Source: Altererythrobacter ishigakiensis (GTDB taxonomy: Bacteria > Pseudomonadota > Alphaproteobacteria > Sphingomonadales > Sphingomonadaceae). From it: a DNA stretch of 64,000 bases. A program made the translations under genes and the position numbers. The stretch is taken from NCBI RefSeq assembly GCF_001663155.1, contig NZ_CP015963.1:620001-684000 (forward strand). Reading direction: 5' to 3'. Shown one piece after another: positions 34,120-43,429 of this stretch (the first letter of the stretch is position 1; each line of letters begins with the position of its first letter). A model generated the notes under the pieces. The model had not been told where the DNA came from and did not search any database. It saw only the letters and a list, made by a program, of their open reading frames with translations.

Positions 34120-36831
34120 ATGTTTGCTTTCAAGAAAACACGTGCTTTACTTTTGACCGGATGCTCGCTTGGTATGATGGCGACTCCCGTGATGGCACAG
34201 GATGCCAGCTCGGACGGTGCTCAAGCACCCACGATCATTGTTACAGGTACACGTCAGTCAGACCGTTCTGCAGGTGACACCGTTGCCCCTGTTGACGTGG
34301 TGTCAGGAGCAGAGCTCACCAATCAGGCGGACAACGATATTTCGAACCTTCTGCGTGTCGCGGTCCCATCGTTCAACGTCAACACACAACCGATTTCCGA
34401 TGCTGCGACGCTGGTACGACCAGCCAACCTGCGCGGCCTATCACCTGACAACACATTGGTGCTGGTCAATGGCAAGCGTATGCACCGCGCAGCCGTGATT
34501 GCCTTCCTTGGTGGCGGCATCGCCGATGGTTCGCAAGGTCCAGACGTATCGACCATACCATCGATTGCCATCAAGCAACTCGAAGTGCTGCGCGATGGCG
34601 CGTCATCGCAGTACGGTTCTGACGCGATCGCAGGCGTGATGAACTTCATCATCAAGGATGACGCTGAAGGCGGCTCGATCTCCGGTAAATGGGGCTCGAC
34701 CTATGAAGGCGACGGTGACAATTATCAGATCGCTGCGAACATCGGCCTGCCAATGGGCGATGCTGGCTTTCTTAACCTCAGTGCCGAGTATCAGGAATCC
34801 GACGCTACCAGCCGTTCGGTTCAACGAACTGATGCAGCGAACCTGATCGCTGCTGGCAATGCTGCAGTTGCTGATCCCGCGCAAATCTGGGGTCAGCCCA
34901 ACGTCAATGATGACATCAAGCTGTTCGCGAACTTCGGTATTGATCTCACTCCGGAAATTTCGCTCTATGCATTCGGCAATTACGCCGAGCGCAATGTTGA
35001 TGGCGGTTTCTTCTTCCGCAACCCGACCAACCGCGGCGGCGTCTATGCTGGCCCACTGGTTGATCCGGTAACCGGCTTTGCAGATCCAGCAGGTGTAGCT
35101 TCGGTGTTGGTCGGCGACCTGTCGATTAATGACACCGGCGACTGCCCGGCAGGCATCCCACTGACCGGAACAAATGGATTGATTCCTGACCCGACTGTCC
35201 TGGCAGCGGTGACAGCTGACGCAAATTGTTTCTCATTCGTAGAGTTGTTCCCGGGCGGCTTCACGCCGCGCTTCGGGGGCGATCTGGAAGATTACTCTGG
35301 TGCCGTTGGTATTCGCGGCCGACTGCTGGATAGCATCGACTTTGACCTAAGCTATCGTCATGGTCGGAACGACATCAGCTTCTTCATCCGCAATACGATC
35401 AACGCGTCGCTCGGGCCGAACACGCCGACCGAATTCAATCCGGGCGGTTACACCCAGACTGAAAACGTGTTCAACCTCGATCTTGGTTATGAACTCGCTG
35501 TTGGCGAAGGCACAGTCTATATCGCCGCCGGCGGTGAATATCGCGATGAGGAATTCACTATCACTGCGGGCGATCCAGCCAGCTTTGCGCTCGGCCCGCT
35601 TGCCACGCCGACTGCTGCCTATCCCGTTGGTCAGGGCTTCTCCTCCAGTTCGAACGGTTTTGGCGGTTTCGCCACCAATGCTGCCGGGTCGAGCAAGGAA
35701 GACAACAAGGCTGCTTACATCGATATTGAAGCTGACTTGATCGATTCCCTGACGTTGCAGGCTGCGGTTCGTTATGAAGACACCAAGACCTTTGGCGACA
35801 CTACGACCTGGAAACTGGGGGCCTTGTATCGACTGTCGGACGCGTTGCGGGTTCGCGGCACATATTCGACCGGCTTCCACGTACCAACTGCCGGTCAGGC
35901 AAACGTGATCAATGTGACCACGCAGTTCTCTGGCGGCATGTTGCAGGACGAGGGTACATTCCCGCTCTTCAGTCCCGCAGGTCTGATCGCCTCGGACTTT
36001 GTTGCTGACAGCGTGGCCAACGGCGGACTTGGTCTTGATCGTCCGACGCTTGGACCGGAAGAGTCCGACAGCTTCACGCTTGGTCTGGCCGGTGATTTTG
36101 GAAACATCACCTTCACGCTTGATTACTTCAACATCAAGCTGACTGATCGTATCTCGCGTTCTTCAACGATCGACTTCACAGCCGCTCTGCAATATCTGGC
36201 AGCGCGCGAAGGCGTGGCGGTAACCAGCACAGATACATCGGGCCTGCTGGCCGAACTCGGCACAGCCGGTGTGATTGATCGCGCTGACTTCACCGGTTTT
36301 GAAGACCTGACAGCCTTTGCGTTCTTCAACAATGCGTTCGATACGCGCACGCAGGGCGTCGACTTTGTGGCGAATGCCGATCTCAACGTGACCGAGGGCG
36401 GACGCACGAAGGCAACGCTGGCAATCAACTACACGAAGACCAGTGTGCTGAATGCCGATCCGACAATTTCGGACACGCGTATTCAGCAGCTTGAAGAGAA
36501 CCTTCCGCAGTGGAAGGGCTTCCTCAATCTGACCCACGAAGAAGGCCGGGTTCGCGGTCTGCTGCGCGCCAATTATTACGGCAGCTTCTACGAAGCACAC
36601 CTTGATGATGGCACGCTGCCGATCAACGCGGGTTCACGGGTCACTTTCGATGCCGAACTGGGCTATGAAGTGATCGACGGTCTGGAGATCGCAGCAGGTG
36701 CGCAGAACCTGTTCGACACTTATCCGACACGCAACCCTTGGGACTTCGTGGCCGGTGCAAAATACGCTGTGACCTCGCCATTCGGCTTTAACGGTGGCAG
36801 CTACTACCTTCGGGCACGTTTCCAGTTCTGA
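34120..36831 (+). CDS. TonB-dependent outer-membrane receptor
   Basis: 903 aa from ATG 34120, set by AGGAGG six bases upstream. The signal peptide ends at VMAQ (about residue 27). The plug domain has a TonB-box-like PTIIVTGTRQ, then NLRGLSPDNTLVLVNGKRMH and VLRDGASSQYGSDAIAGVMNFI. A beta-barrel of about 700 residues ends in the outer-membrane signature YYLRARFQF with terminal Phe. This is a large receptor of the sphingomonad type; the substrate is not readable. It lies alone between the amtB terminator and its own terminator, 25 kb from tonB, which it probably uses. Confidence 0.94.
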   Translation: MFAFKKTRALLLTGCSLGMMATPVMAQDASSDGAQAPTIIVTGTRQSDRSAGDTVAPVDVVSGAELTNQADNDISNLLRVAVPSFNVNTQPISDAATLVRPANLRGLSPDNTLVLVNGKRMHRAAVIAFLGGGIADGSQGPDVSTIPSIAIKQLEVLRDGASSQYGSDAIAGVMNFIIKDDAEGGSISGKWGSTYEGDGDNYQIAANIGLPMGDAGFLNLSAEYQESDATSRSVQRTDAANLIAAGNAAVADPAQIWGQPNVNDDIKLFANFGIDLTPEISLYAFGNYAERNVDGGFFFRNPTNRGGVYAGPLVDPVTGFADPAGVASVLVGDLSINDTGDCPAGIPLTGTNGLIPDPTVLAAVTADANCFSFVELFPGGFTPRFGGDLEDYSGAVGIRGRLLDSIDFDLSYRHGRNDISFFIRNTINASLGPNTPTEFNPGGYTQTENVFNLDLGYELAVGEGTVYIAAGGEYRDEEFTITAGDPASFALGPLATPTAAYPVGQGFSSSSNGFGGFATNAAGSSKEDNKAAYIDIEADLIDSLTLQAAVRYEDTKTFGDTTTWKLGALYRLSDALRVRGTYSTGFHVPTAGQANVINVTTQFSGGMLQDEGTFPLFSPAGLIASDFVADSVANGGLGLDRPTLGPEESDSFTLGLAGDFGNITFTLDYFNIKLTDRISRSSTIDFTAALQYLAAREGVAVTSTDTSGLLAELGTAGVIDRADFTGFEDLTAFAFFNNAFDTRTQGVDFVANADLNVTEGGRTKATLAINYTKTSVLNADPTISDTRIQQLEENLPQWKGFLNLTHEEGRVRGLLRANYYGSFYEAHLDDGTLPINAGSRVTFDAELGYEVIDGLEIAAGAQNLFDTYPTRNPWDFVAGAKYAVTSPFGFNGGSYYLRARFQF

Positions 36832-36856
36832 TTGGACGCAATCTCGTATAGAAATG

Positions 36857-36883
36857 GGGGCGGCCTGCGGGTCGCCCCTTTTT
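36857..36883 (+). terminator. Rho-independent terminator after the TonB-dependent receptor
   Basis: A stem of about 9 bp with one G-T pair (GGGGCGGCC 36857-36865 with GGTCGCCCC 36870-36878), a four-base loop and TTTTTG. It lies 26 bases after the receptor stop. Confidence 0.82.
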
Positions 36884-36899
36884 GTTTGGAGCTCAATGT

Positions 36900-37427
36900 T
36901 TGATCGAAATCCGTATTGCCAGACAGTCCGATGCACCGGCGATCAAGGCGCTGATGGATTTGGCAATCAGCGAACTGCAAAAGGGGTTTCTGACACCTCA
37001 GCAGGTCGAATCCTCTCGCGCAGGTATGGGACTTGATCTGCAACTGATCGAGGATGGTACCTATTTCTGCGTCGAGGAAGATGGATCGCTCGTTGGCTGT
37101 GGGGGCTGGTCGCGGCGTGCCACGCTATATGGCGGCAATCACTCAGCTGGCCGGGACCCGCGATTGCTCGATCCGGCGACCGAGCGTGCCAGAATCCGCG
37201 CGATGTACACACATCCTGAACACACGCGCAAAGGGATCGGTCGCTTGATTCTCGACACTGCCGAAGCAGCCGCACGCGCGGCAGGCTTTTCCGCGATAGA
37301 GATGGCAGCGACGATGTCGGGCAAGCCGCTGTACCTCGCTTGCGGCTACGAAATTGAAAGCGAGTGGTTCGACGAGAATGGTGCGGTGCCCGTCCCGCTC
37401 GCGACAATGTGGAAGCAACTGGACTAG
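36900..37427 (+). CDS. GNAT-family N-acetyltransferase
   Basis: 175 aa from TTG 36900, chosen because GGAG lies eight bases upstream; a TTG at 36882 is weaker. The GNAT fold is seen as IRIARQSDAPAIKALMD (strand 1), then the acetyl-CoA loop VHP-like MYTHPEHTRKGIGRLILD, with RKGIGR as the Q/RxxGxG/A motif, and the C-terminal CGYEIESEW. Acetyl-CoA donor; acceptor unknown. It converges with a GMC oxidoreductase; the stops overlap by four bases. Confidence 0.87.
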   Translation: MIEIRIARQSDAPAIKALMDLAISELQKGFLTPQQVESSRAGMGLDLQLIEDGTYFCVEEDGSLVGCGGWSRRATLYGGNHSAGRDPRLLDPATERARIRAMYTHPEHTRKGIGRLILDTAEAAARAAGFSAIEMAATMSGKPLYLACGYEIESEWFDENGAVPVPLATMWKQLD

Positions 37428-39010
37428 GCAGTCGCGGTCTTCACGAAGTCGGCACACCGTTCGCCGATCATGATACTTGGCGCGTTTGTGTTGCCGCTTA
37501 CGATCTTGGGCATTATCGAAGCGTCGGCAATCCATAACCCTTCAACGCCGCGTGCTTTCAATTTCGTGTCCACCACGCTTTCTTCGTCCGCGCCCATGCG
37601 GCATGTTCCAACCGGGTGATATACGGTGTCCGCACGATTGCGGATCAACTCATTGAGCTCAGCGTCATCGTCCAGATTGATGGGGTGACGATCGGTTGGC
37701 TTGTAGTCGGCAAGCGGCGGCGCATCGACGATCCGGTGGGACAGCCGAACGCCAGCTCTCATCACCGCCAGGTCTCGCTCATCATCCAGAAAATTTGGAT
37801 CAATCCGCGGAGCGTCGGCCGCGTTTGACGAACTGAGCCGTACTGTACCGCGGCTCTCCGGCCGTAAGGCGCAGGCATGAAGCGAAAATCCGTGGCCGCT
37901 TACTTTCTCGCGGCCATGGTCTTCGAGTACGGCCGGAACAAAGTGCCACTGCACGTCTGGAGCTGGGCTGTCAGGCATAACCTTCCAAAAACCCCCGCTT
38001 TCCGCGTAGCATGTTGTCATGATTCCCGTGCGTTTACGCCTATGCTCGAATATAGCCTTGATCATACGCCACGTACCCGTGAGCGAATTTCCGATAGGAT
38101 CAGTGGACTGAGTTGCCCAGCCGGATACATAATCAATGTGATCTTGCAGATCACTGCCCACCGCGGGTTTATCTATCGCGACATCGATACCGTGCTGCCG
38201 CAAATGCTCACCCGGACCGATGCCCGATAGCATCAGTATCTGCGGAGAATTGAACGCGCCGGCAGACAGGATCACTCCGCGCCGCGCTTTCACAACCTCG
38301 CGTTTTCGCCCGCGCTTGATGGCAACACCGGTTACGCGGCCGTCTTCGATCACCAGCTTTTCGACCAGCGTGCCGGTACGGATTTCGAGATTGGGCCTGC
38401 CGCGCAGCGGCTCGACATAGGCGCGCGCTGCAGACCAGCGTTCGCCGCCCTTTTGCGTCACCTGATAAAGGCCGAAACCTTCCTGGCTGTCGTCGTTGAA
38501 GTCCGCGTTGCGTGGCAATTGGAGCTGCGCAGCACTTTCGACAAACGCGGTGCTGGTGGGATTAGGCCATTTCTGGTCCGATACGGAGAGGGGGCCGTCG
38601 CCGTTGTGGTATTCATCACTTCCGCGGACATTGCCTTCGCTACGTTTGAAATAAGGCAGCACATCGTCGTAGGCCCATCCTTCACAACCCATCGCAGCCC
38701 AATTGTCGTAATCCCAGGCGTTGCCGCGGATATAGACCATGGCATTGATGGCCGATGATCCGCCAAGGCCCTTGCCGCGCGGTTGATACCCGATGCGACC
38801 ATTAAGGCCCTTTTGCGGCACGGTCTCGTAGCGGTAATTGGCGTTCTTCAAAAGGAAAGGCATCATGCCCGGCGTCTTGACCAGAAAGTTGTCATTCTTC
38901 CCGCCCGCTTCGAGCAGGCAAACTGTTTTTCTGCCGTCTTCGGCAAGCCTGCCGGTGGCTGCACTGCCGGCGCTACCACCGCCAATCACGATATAGTCGA
39001 AGGTATCCAT
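37424..39010 (-). CDS. GMC-family FAD-dependent oxidoreductase (choline-dehydrogenase-like)
   Basis: 528 aa. The N-terminal dinucleotide-binding loop is VIGGGSAGSAATGRL, with the GMC signatures GKGLGGSSAINAMVYIRG and GAFNSPQILMLSGIG. The C-terminus holds the catalytic His/Asn pair region, YHPVGTCRMGAD and GNTNAPSIMIGERCADFV. Such enzymes oxidise alcohols (choline, alkanols, polyethylene glycol and others), passing electrons to a quinone or oxygen. No betB or betI is nearby, so choline is not supported. A fatty acid hydroxylase lies 24 bases upstream on the same strand, which suggests, but does not prove, work on a hydroxylated lipid. Confidence 0.9.
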   Translation of the reverse strand: MDTFDYIVIGGGSAGSAATGRLAEDGRKTVCLLEAGGKNDNFLVKTPGMMPFLLKNANYRYETVPQKGLNGRIGYQPRGKGLGGSSAINAMVYIRGNAWDYDNWAAMGCEGWAYDDVLPYFKRSEGNVRGSDEYHNGDGPLSVSDQKWPNPTSTAFVESAAQLQLPRNADFNDDSQEGFGLYQVTQKGGERWSAARAYVEPLRGRPNLEIRTGTLVEKLVIEDGRVTGVAIKRGRKREVVKARRGVILSAGAFNSPQILMLSGIGPGEHLRQHGIDVAIDKPAVGSDLQDHIDYVSGWATQSTDPIGNSLTGTWRMIKAIFEHRRKRTGIMTTCYAESGGFWKVMPDSPAPDVQWHFVPAVLEDHGREKVSGHGFSLHACALRPESRGTVRLSSSNAADAPRIDPNFLDDERDLAVMRAGVRLSHRIVDAPPLADYKPTDRHPINLDDDAELNELIRNRADTVYHPVGTCRMGADEESVVDTKLKARGVEGLWIADASIMPKIVSGNTNAPSIMIGERCADFVKTATA

Positions 39011-39034
39011 TCTCTCTCCTCTTGGAAGAGAGTG

Positions 39035-39982
39035 TTACGCAGGCTCTTGCTCGCCTGCAATCGGGTTTTCGGATGCAACCTGATTTTCTTGAGCCTTGCG
39101 CGCCAGCCAGCGCGCGCGAATTGTGTCGGATGTGTCGCGGCTGCCATCGTGCGACCAGCCGGGTTCGCGCAGCAGGTAGGATAGCTTGTGCTTCCAGGGG
39201 CTGCGCCAGATATCGCCCAGCATACCGATCCATTCATGGAACACCGCCCACAACAGGTTGAAGCTACCCAGCTGCTTGATGATCCCATAGCGGATATTCT
39301 CATCATCGCTTTCAGGCTCAAACGTTCCAAACATCTTGTCCCAGACGATGAAGACACCTGCATAATTGCGGTCAAGATAGCGTGGATTTGTGGCGTGATG
39401 AACGCGATGATGGCTAGGGGTGTTCATTACAGCTTCAAACCAGCGGGGCATTCTGTCGATAGCCTCGGTGTGGATCCAGAACTGGTAAATCAGGTTGAAG
39501 CCGCCGCAGATGGCGATCATCAAGGGATGAAATCCAAGCAGCACCAGTGGCACCGCGAACAGGAACCCGAACGTAAACGGCCCGGTCCAGGTTTGTCTCA
39601 GGGCAGTTGAAAGATTGTAGTGCTGGCTTGAGTGGTGGTTCACATGTGCTGCCCACATCCAGCGAATACGGTGCCCTGCGCGGTGCACCCAATAGTATTT
39701 CAGATCGTCCAGAACGAAGCATAGTGGCCAAGCCCACCATACTGCCCACCATTCAGGACCCAGATCGAACAGGCGATACTCCCAAACGGTAAGAAACAGC
39801 AGGAAGAAAAAGCCACCGAAGATCAGGCCGGACACCGTGCTCCCGAGGCCAAAAGCAAGACTGGTCAGTGTGTCGCGCGGTTCATAGGCGTCGGGCCGAT
39901 TGCGCCATGCCCAGATCATCTCGATCAGGACGAGCAATACAAAGCCGGGCACGGCATATTCGGTGGGCGAGAAATCAGGCAT
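39035..39982 (-). CDS. Sterol desaturase / fatty acid hydroxylase superfamily membrane protein
   Basis: 315 aa. It has three or four hydrophobic stretches and the His clusters of the di-iron fatty acid hydroxylase superfamily: HRAGHR, HVNHH (WAAHVNHHSSQHYN) and HRVHH (HHRVHHATNPRYLDRNYAG). These bind the non-heme di-iron center that activates oxygen. Substrate could be a fatty acyl, sphingoid or isoprenoid chain. Its start overlaps the small protein upstream (8 bases) and it precedes the GMC enzyme, forming a three-gene minus-strand unit. Confidence 0.87.
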   Translation of the reverse strand: MPDFSPTEYAVPGFVLLVLIEMIWAWRNRPDAYEPRDTLTSLAFGLGSTVSGLIFGGFFFLLFLTVWEYRLFDLGPEWWAVWWAWPLCFVLDDLKYYWVHRAGHRIRWMWAAHVNHHSSQHYNLSTALRQTWTGPFTFGFLFAVPLVLLGFHPLMIAICGGFNLIYQFWIHTEAIDRMPRWFEAVMNTPSHHRVHHATNPRYLDRNYAGVFIVWDKMFGTFEPESDDENIRYGIIKQLGSFNLLWAVFHEWIGMLGDIWRSPWKHKLSYLLREPGWSHDGSRDTSDTIRARWLARKAQENQVASENPIAGEQEPA

Positions 39983-40391
39983 CGGAACTACTACTTAGGA
40001 GATTGATCGCGTCGGCCCAAGCCTCAGGATCGTCAATCGCGAGCGAAACCAACCCGTAGCGCTTCTCTCCGCTATCGATTTGTAACGAGCCATTTGCAAC
40101 CAAGGCATTGGCCTCGTTGCGCAAAATGCGCCCGGCAAACTTGTTTCCATGAGGTTTCAGTACCAGCACACGGCCGGCCTGATCGCGCATAATGGCCCCT
40201 CGCCCATCGGCGTCGATTGCAACACTGACTGGCTCGAAACCGTCAACCGCTTCGTTTGCCGCTATCCTCGCTTCGGCTTCACTCGCGAGTACTGCTGTTC
40301 CCCCCAACTTTAGCCACCAGGCAAGCCCGGCCAACGCGCAGATAGCGACAAGCGAACCGAGGAATTGGAGGAGTTGCGGTGCAAGATTCAT
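39975..40391 (-). CDS. Small membrane-anchored protein of unknown function
   Basis: 138 aa from ATG 40391; ATG 40409 and the frame up to 40436 are longer options. There is one N-terminal helix (LLQFLGSLVAICALAGLAWWL), then a soluble part with VSVAIDADGRGAIMRDQAGRVLVLKPHG and RNEANALVANGSLQIDSGEKRYGLVSLAI. I recognise no named family, although proteins like this precede the hydroxylase in related genomes (recall only). The stop overlaps the hydroxylase start by eight bases, so it is likely translated together with it and could be an accessory subunit. Confidence 0.65.
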   Translation of the reverse strand: MNLAPQLLQFLGSLVAICALAGLAWWLKLGGTAVLASEAEARIAANEAVDGFEPVSVAIDADGRGAIMRDQAGRVLVLKPHGNKFAGRILRNEANALVANGSLQIDSGEKRYGLVSLAIDDPEAWADAINLLSSSSDA

Positions 40392-40458
40392 CGAATTGGC
40401 AATTGGCATGCGGCGCGGTTTGCGGCAAGCAGGCAATTAAAGAGAGGAGTTTCAGTTG

Positions 40459-41880
40459 ATGAAATCATTCGCGAGCCTGATGGTGATTGCAGTGCTTGGT
40501 GCCAGCCCTCTGGCAGCGCAGTCTGCAGACCCGATTGCCAATGTAGAAGCGCAAACAGAGCGTACAGAGCGTGTTGCACAGCAATTGTGGGACTTGGCTG
40601 AGCTGGGATACCTTGAAGAACGCTCTAGCGCGCTGATGATGGACGAGCTTGCCGCGGAAGGATTTGTTATCACCGGCGGCATCGCGGAAATTCCTACCGC
40701 ATTTGTGGCCGAGTGGGGCGAAGGCGGACCTATCATTGCAATTTTAGCCGAGATGGACGCACTGCCCGGCATCAATCAGTCGGCTGAACCAACCCGTGAT
40801 CCTATTGAAGGAAAGGGCGCGGGGCACGCTTGCGGACACAATCTGTTTGGCGCTGGTTCATTGACTGCGGCGATCGCAGTGAAGAATTGGCTAGAGGCAA
40901 CAGGAACTCCCGGACGAATTCGCCTTTACGGAACCCCTGCGGAAGAGGGCGGTTCTGGCAAGGTCTATATGACCCGCGCGGGCATGTTTGATGATGTAGA
41001 CATCGCAATTCATTGGCATGCTGATGATGAAAACAGCGCTGCGGCGCGCACTAGCCTCGCCAATCGGTCCGCGAAATTCCGTTTCACCGGCATCTCAGCG
41101 CATGCTGCCGGCGCGCCAGAGCGCGGCAGATCCGCGCTCGATGGTGTTGAAGCCATGAACATGATGGCAAACATGATGCATGAACATATTCCGCAGCAAG
41201 CGCGCATGCATTATGTCGTGACAGCAGGGGGCAATGCACCCAACGTTGTCCCTGACTTTGCGGAATCGTTTTACTATGTTCGCCACCCCGACCCGGAAGG
41301 TGTCGAGGCAATCTGGTCACGTCTGGAAGACGCAGCCCGCGGCGCGGCGCTCGGTACCGGGACGAAAGTCGAATGGGAAATCATTCACGGCAATAATCCA
41401 TTGTTGGTAAACGAGACTCTGGCCAAGGTAATGGATGCCAAACTACGCCAGATTGGCGGCGTTGAATACACCGCTGAAGAGCGGGCATGGGCAGAGCAAA
41501 TCCAGGAATCGCTGGGTGATGCGGCAAAGCCCCTGGAAAGTGCAGCTGAAATCGGGCCCTACAATAAGAGCCTAGGCTATGGCTCGACCGATGTAGGGGA
41601 TGTTAGCTGGGCCACGCCCACAGTCGGTGTGCGCACCGCCACCTGGGTTCCGGGCACAAGCGCGCATAGCTGGCAAGCGGTTGCCGCCAGTGGCCATTCG
41701 ATCGGTCACAAGGGAACTGTGGTTGCGGCTAAGGCGATGACGCTGATGGCAGTTGAGTTGTTCACCAATCCGGACCTGCGCGAGGCCGCCCGGGCCGAAT
41801 TCGATCGATCGCGTGGTCCCGATTACGAGTATCGCTCGCTACTAGGTGACCGCGCACCGCCGCTGGATTACCGCAAGTAG
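40459..41880 (+). CDS. Secreted M20-family amidohydrolase (p-aminobenzoyl-glutamate hydrolase B-like)
   Basis: 473 aa from ATG 40459, with GAGGAG nine bases upstream; the TTG at 40456 is unlikely. The signal peptide ends near PLAAQ (about 20). Metal-binding residues of the M20/AbgB group are visible: AEMDALPG, GHACGHN, and GTPAEEGGSGKVYM, with a His at IHWHADD. The dimerisation (lid) domain is at about 200-330, including FTGISAHAAGAPERGRSALDGVEAMN. The C-terminus has SADVG-like STDVGDVSW. A periplasmic peptidase or amide hydrolase is expected. It is divergent from the minus-strand hydroxylase unit. Confidence 0.9.
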   Translation: MKSFASLMVIAVLGASPLAAQSADPIANVEAQTERTERVAQQLWDLAELGYLEERSSALMMDELAAEGFVITGGIAEIPTAFVAEWGEGGPIIAILAEMDALPGINQSAEPTRDPIEGKGAGHACGHNLFGAGSLTAAIAVKNWLEATGTPGRIRLYGTPAEEGGSGKVYMTRAGMFDDVDIAIHWHADDENSAAARTSLANRSAKFRFTGISAHAAGAPERGRSALDGVEAMNMMANMMHEHIPQQARMHYVVTAGGNAPNVVPDFAESFYYVRHPDPEGVEAIWSRLEDAARGAALGTGTKVEWEIIHGNNPLLVNETLAKVMDAKLRQIGGVEYTAEERAWAEQIQESLGDAAKPLESAAEIGPYNKSLGYGSTDVGDVSWATPTVGVRTATWVPGTSAHSWQAVAASGHSIGHKGTVVAAKAMTLMAVELFTNPDLREAARAEFDRSRGPDYEYRSLLGDRAPPLDYRK

Positions 41881-41892
41881 GCCTCGCGCAGG

Positions 41893-42333
41893 TCAGGCGT
41901 TGGCCTGCGCTGACAACACGTCCATTGCGGCGCGCACCGGTGCGACATCGTAGCCAGCGCTGCGGGCGGCTTCGGCGATTTCGTCTGGGTCACCGCCTCC
42001 GCGCGCCTGCGCCAGAGACCACAGCAAAGTGGATCTTGTACCACTGCGGCAATAGCCGAGCACCTTGCCTTCAGCATTGGCAAGCGCATCCTGCATGGCT
42101 GCGACTTGTGGCTCGCTGAACCCTGACTGTCCGATCGGAATTGCCAGATAGTCCATGCCAGCGGCGCGAGCGGCCGCTTCGATCTCTGCACCTTGCGGTT
42201 CGCTGGGTGATTCGCCGTCAGGGCGATTGTTGATGATGAGTCTCACGCCTTGCTCTGCCGCGTCAGCGATGTCTGCCGGTCCAATCTGCGGACTTGCCAA
42301 CATCTCGGCGCTCAACTCGCGAAAATCACTCAT
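41893..42333 (-). CDS. DUF442/TIGR01244-type phosphatase-like sulfur-transferase protein
   Basis: 146 aa. The cysteine loop is GYCRSGTRSTLLW, i.e. Cys-x4-Arg, which is the pattern of the TIGR01244 family rather than the Cys-x5-Arg of classical tyrosine phosphatases. The N-terminal FRELSAEMLASPQIGPADI and LIINNRPDGE also fit. The family has been linked to beta-lactamase-like hydrolases (Blh) that act in sulfide metabolism. Here no such partner lies next to it. Convergent with the M20 gene and 230 bases upstream of the cold-shock gene on the other strand. Confidence 0.83.
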   Translation of the reverse strand: MSDFRELSAEMLASPQIGPADIADAAEQGVRLIINNRPDGESPSEPQGAEIEAAARAAGMDYLAIPIGQSGFSEPQVAAMQDALANAEGKVLGYCRSGTRSTLLWSLAQARGGGDPDEIAEAARSAGYDVAPVRAAMDVLSAQANA

Positions 42334-42563
42334 CCTGCTGCTCCTCGTAATCCTTCACCAACAATGCGAAAATGTCACATTTTCAGGTCTACATATGCCG
42401 TATCGCTAAATCATTCGCATAAAGCATCTTTGTGCGCTATGCTAAGTGATTGTGAGGTGGGGTCTGGCGTTTCGCTATGCTGCCTGCTGCGTCAATTCGG
42501 TCGGCCGTCCACGGCTTTGACGTAAGTTATGAGGGGCGGAAGTGATAAGGTACGTACTAGATT

Positions 42564-43307
42564 ATGGGTTACGATAGAGGACGCCGCCGCGGACGGGACA
42601 AGCGCGACGGGTTCGGTGAAGATAGCTTCGATCCTTTTGGCGGCGGTGACTTTCCGCCCCGTGATAACTTCGGACAACAAGATCGTTTTGGCGGCGGTGG
42701 TCGCGGGTTTGGCGACGATCGTGGCGGCGGCAGTGATCGGTTCGGCGGTGGTGGTCGCGGCCCAGGTGGCGGCGGACGCGGGCCTGGCGGCGGGGGCGGT
42801 GGTTTCAACCGCATGCCTGCTCAGGTCGTTGGTACCGGAAAAGGCACAGTGAAGTTCTTCAACAGCCAAAAAGGCTTTGGCTTCATCCAACAGGAATCGG
42901 GCGGCGAAGACATCTTCGTTCATATCAGCGCAGTTGAACGTGCCGGCCTTGAAGGTCTGGCCGAAGGGCAAGAACTCGAATTCAATCTGGTTGATCGCGG
43001 CGGCAAGGTTTCCGCCCAGGATCTCCAAGTTGTTGGGGAAGTGATCGCAGTTGAGCAGCGTAGCGCTGCGCCTCAGCGTGAACTGACAGGAGAGAAAGCA
43101 ACCGGCACAGTGAAGTTTTTCAATTCGATGAAGGGCTTTGGCTTTCTCACTCGCGACGACGGACAGCCGGATGCTTTCGTGCATATCAGCGCGGTCGAGC
43201 GTTCCGGACTACAGGAAATCAACGAAGGTGAACGCTTCGAATTTGATCTCGAAGTCGATCGACGAGGCAAGTATTCGGCGGTCAACCTCGTTCCCGTCCA
43301 AGGTTGA
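42564..43307 (+). CDS. Double cold-shock domain protein with Gly/Arg-rich N-terminus
   Basis: 247 aa. Residues 1 to about 85 are low complexity, rich in Gly, Arg, Asp and Phe with RGG/GRG-type repeats, probably disordered. Two cold-shock domains follow, starting near residues 94 and 181; each has the RNP1 motif KGFGFI or KGFGFL and RNP2 DIFVHI or DAFVHI. The second carries the common GTVKFFN start too. Function: RNA or single-stranded DNA binding. Single-domain Csp proteins are about 70 aa, so this is a fused duplication with an added tail. There is a 230-base leader upstream with no gene in it, and a strong terminator downstream. Weak ribosome site. Confidence 0.88.
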   Translation: MGYDRGRRRGRDKRDGFGEDSFDPFGGGDFPPRDNFGQQDRFGGGGRGFGDDRGGGSDRFGGGGRGPGGGGRGPGGGGGGFNRMPAQVVGTGKGTVKFFNSQKGFGFIQQESGGEDIFVHISAVERAGLEGLAEGQELEFNLVDRGGKVSAQDLQVVGEVIAVEQRSAAPQRELTGEKATGTVKFFNSMKGFGFLTRDDGQPDAFVHISAVERSGLQEINEGERFEFDLEVDRRGKYSAVNLVPVQG

Positions 43308-43363
43308 TACGTTCCTGCCAGTGGCGCATTTGACCGCTGATTGGCAGAATATTAGATGACGTG

Positions 43364-43398
43364 GAGATGGCGGTCCGACGGGCCGCCATTTCTCTTTT
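43364..43398 (+). terminator. Rho-independent terminator after the cold-shock gene
   Basis: A 13-pair stem with two G-T pairs (GGAGATGGCGGTCC 43363-43376 with GGGCCGCCATTTCTC 43380-43394), a 3-base loop, and TTTT right after. It lies 56 bases after the stop. Confidence 0.85.
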
Positions 43399-43429
43399 CG
43401 AACGCGCACATGACTTGAGGATTTTTGCG

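Noticed and set aside
42569..42814. Pro/Ser-rich reading frame on the minus strand
   Set aside because: It is antisense to the Gly-rich head of the double cold-shock gene and has no ribosome site.
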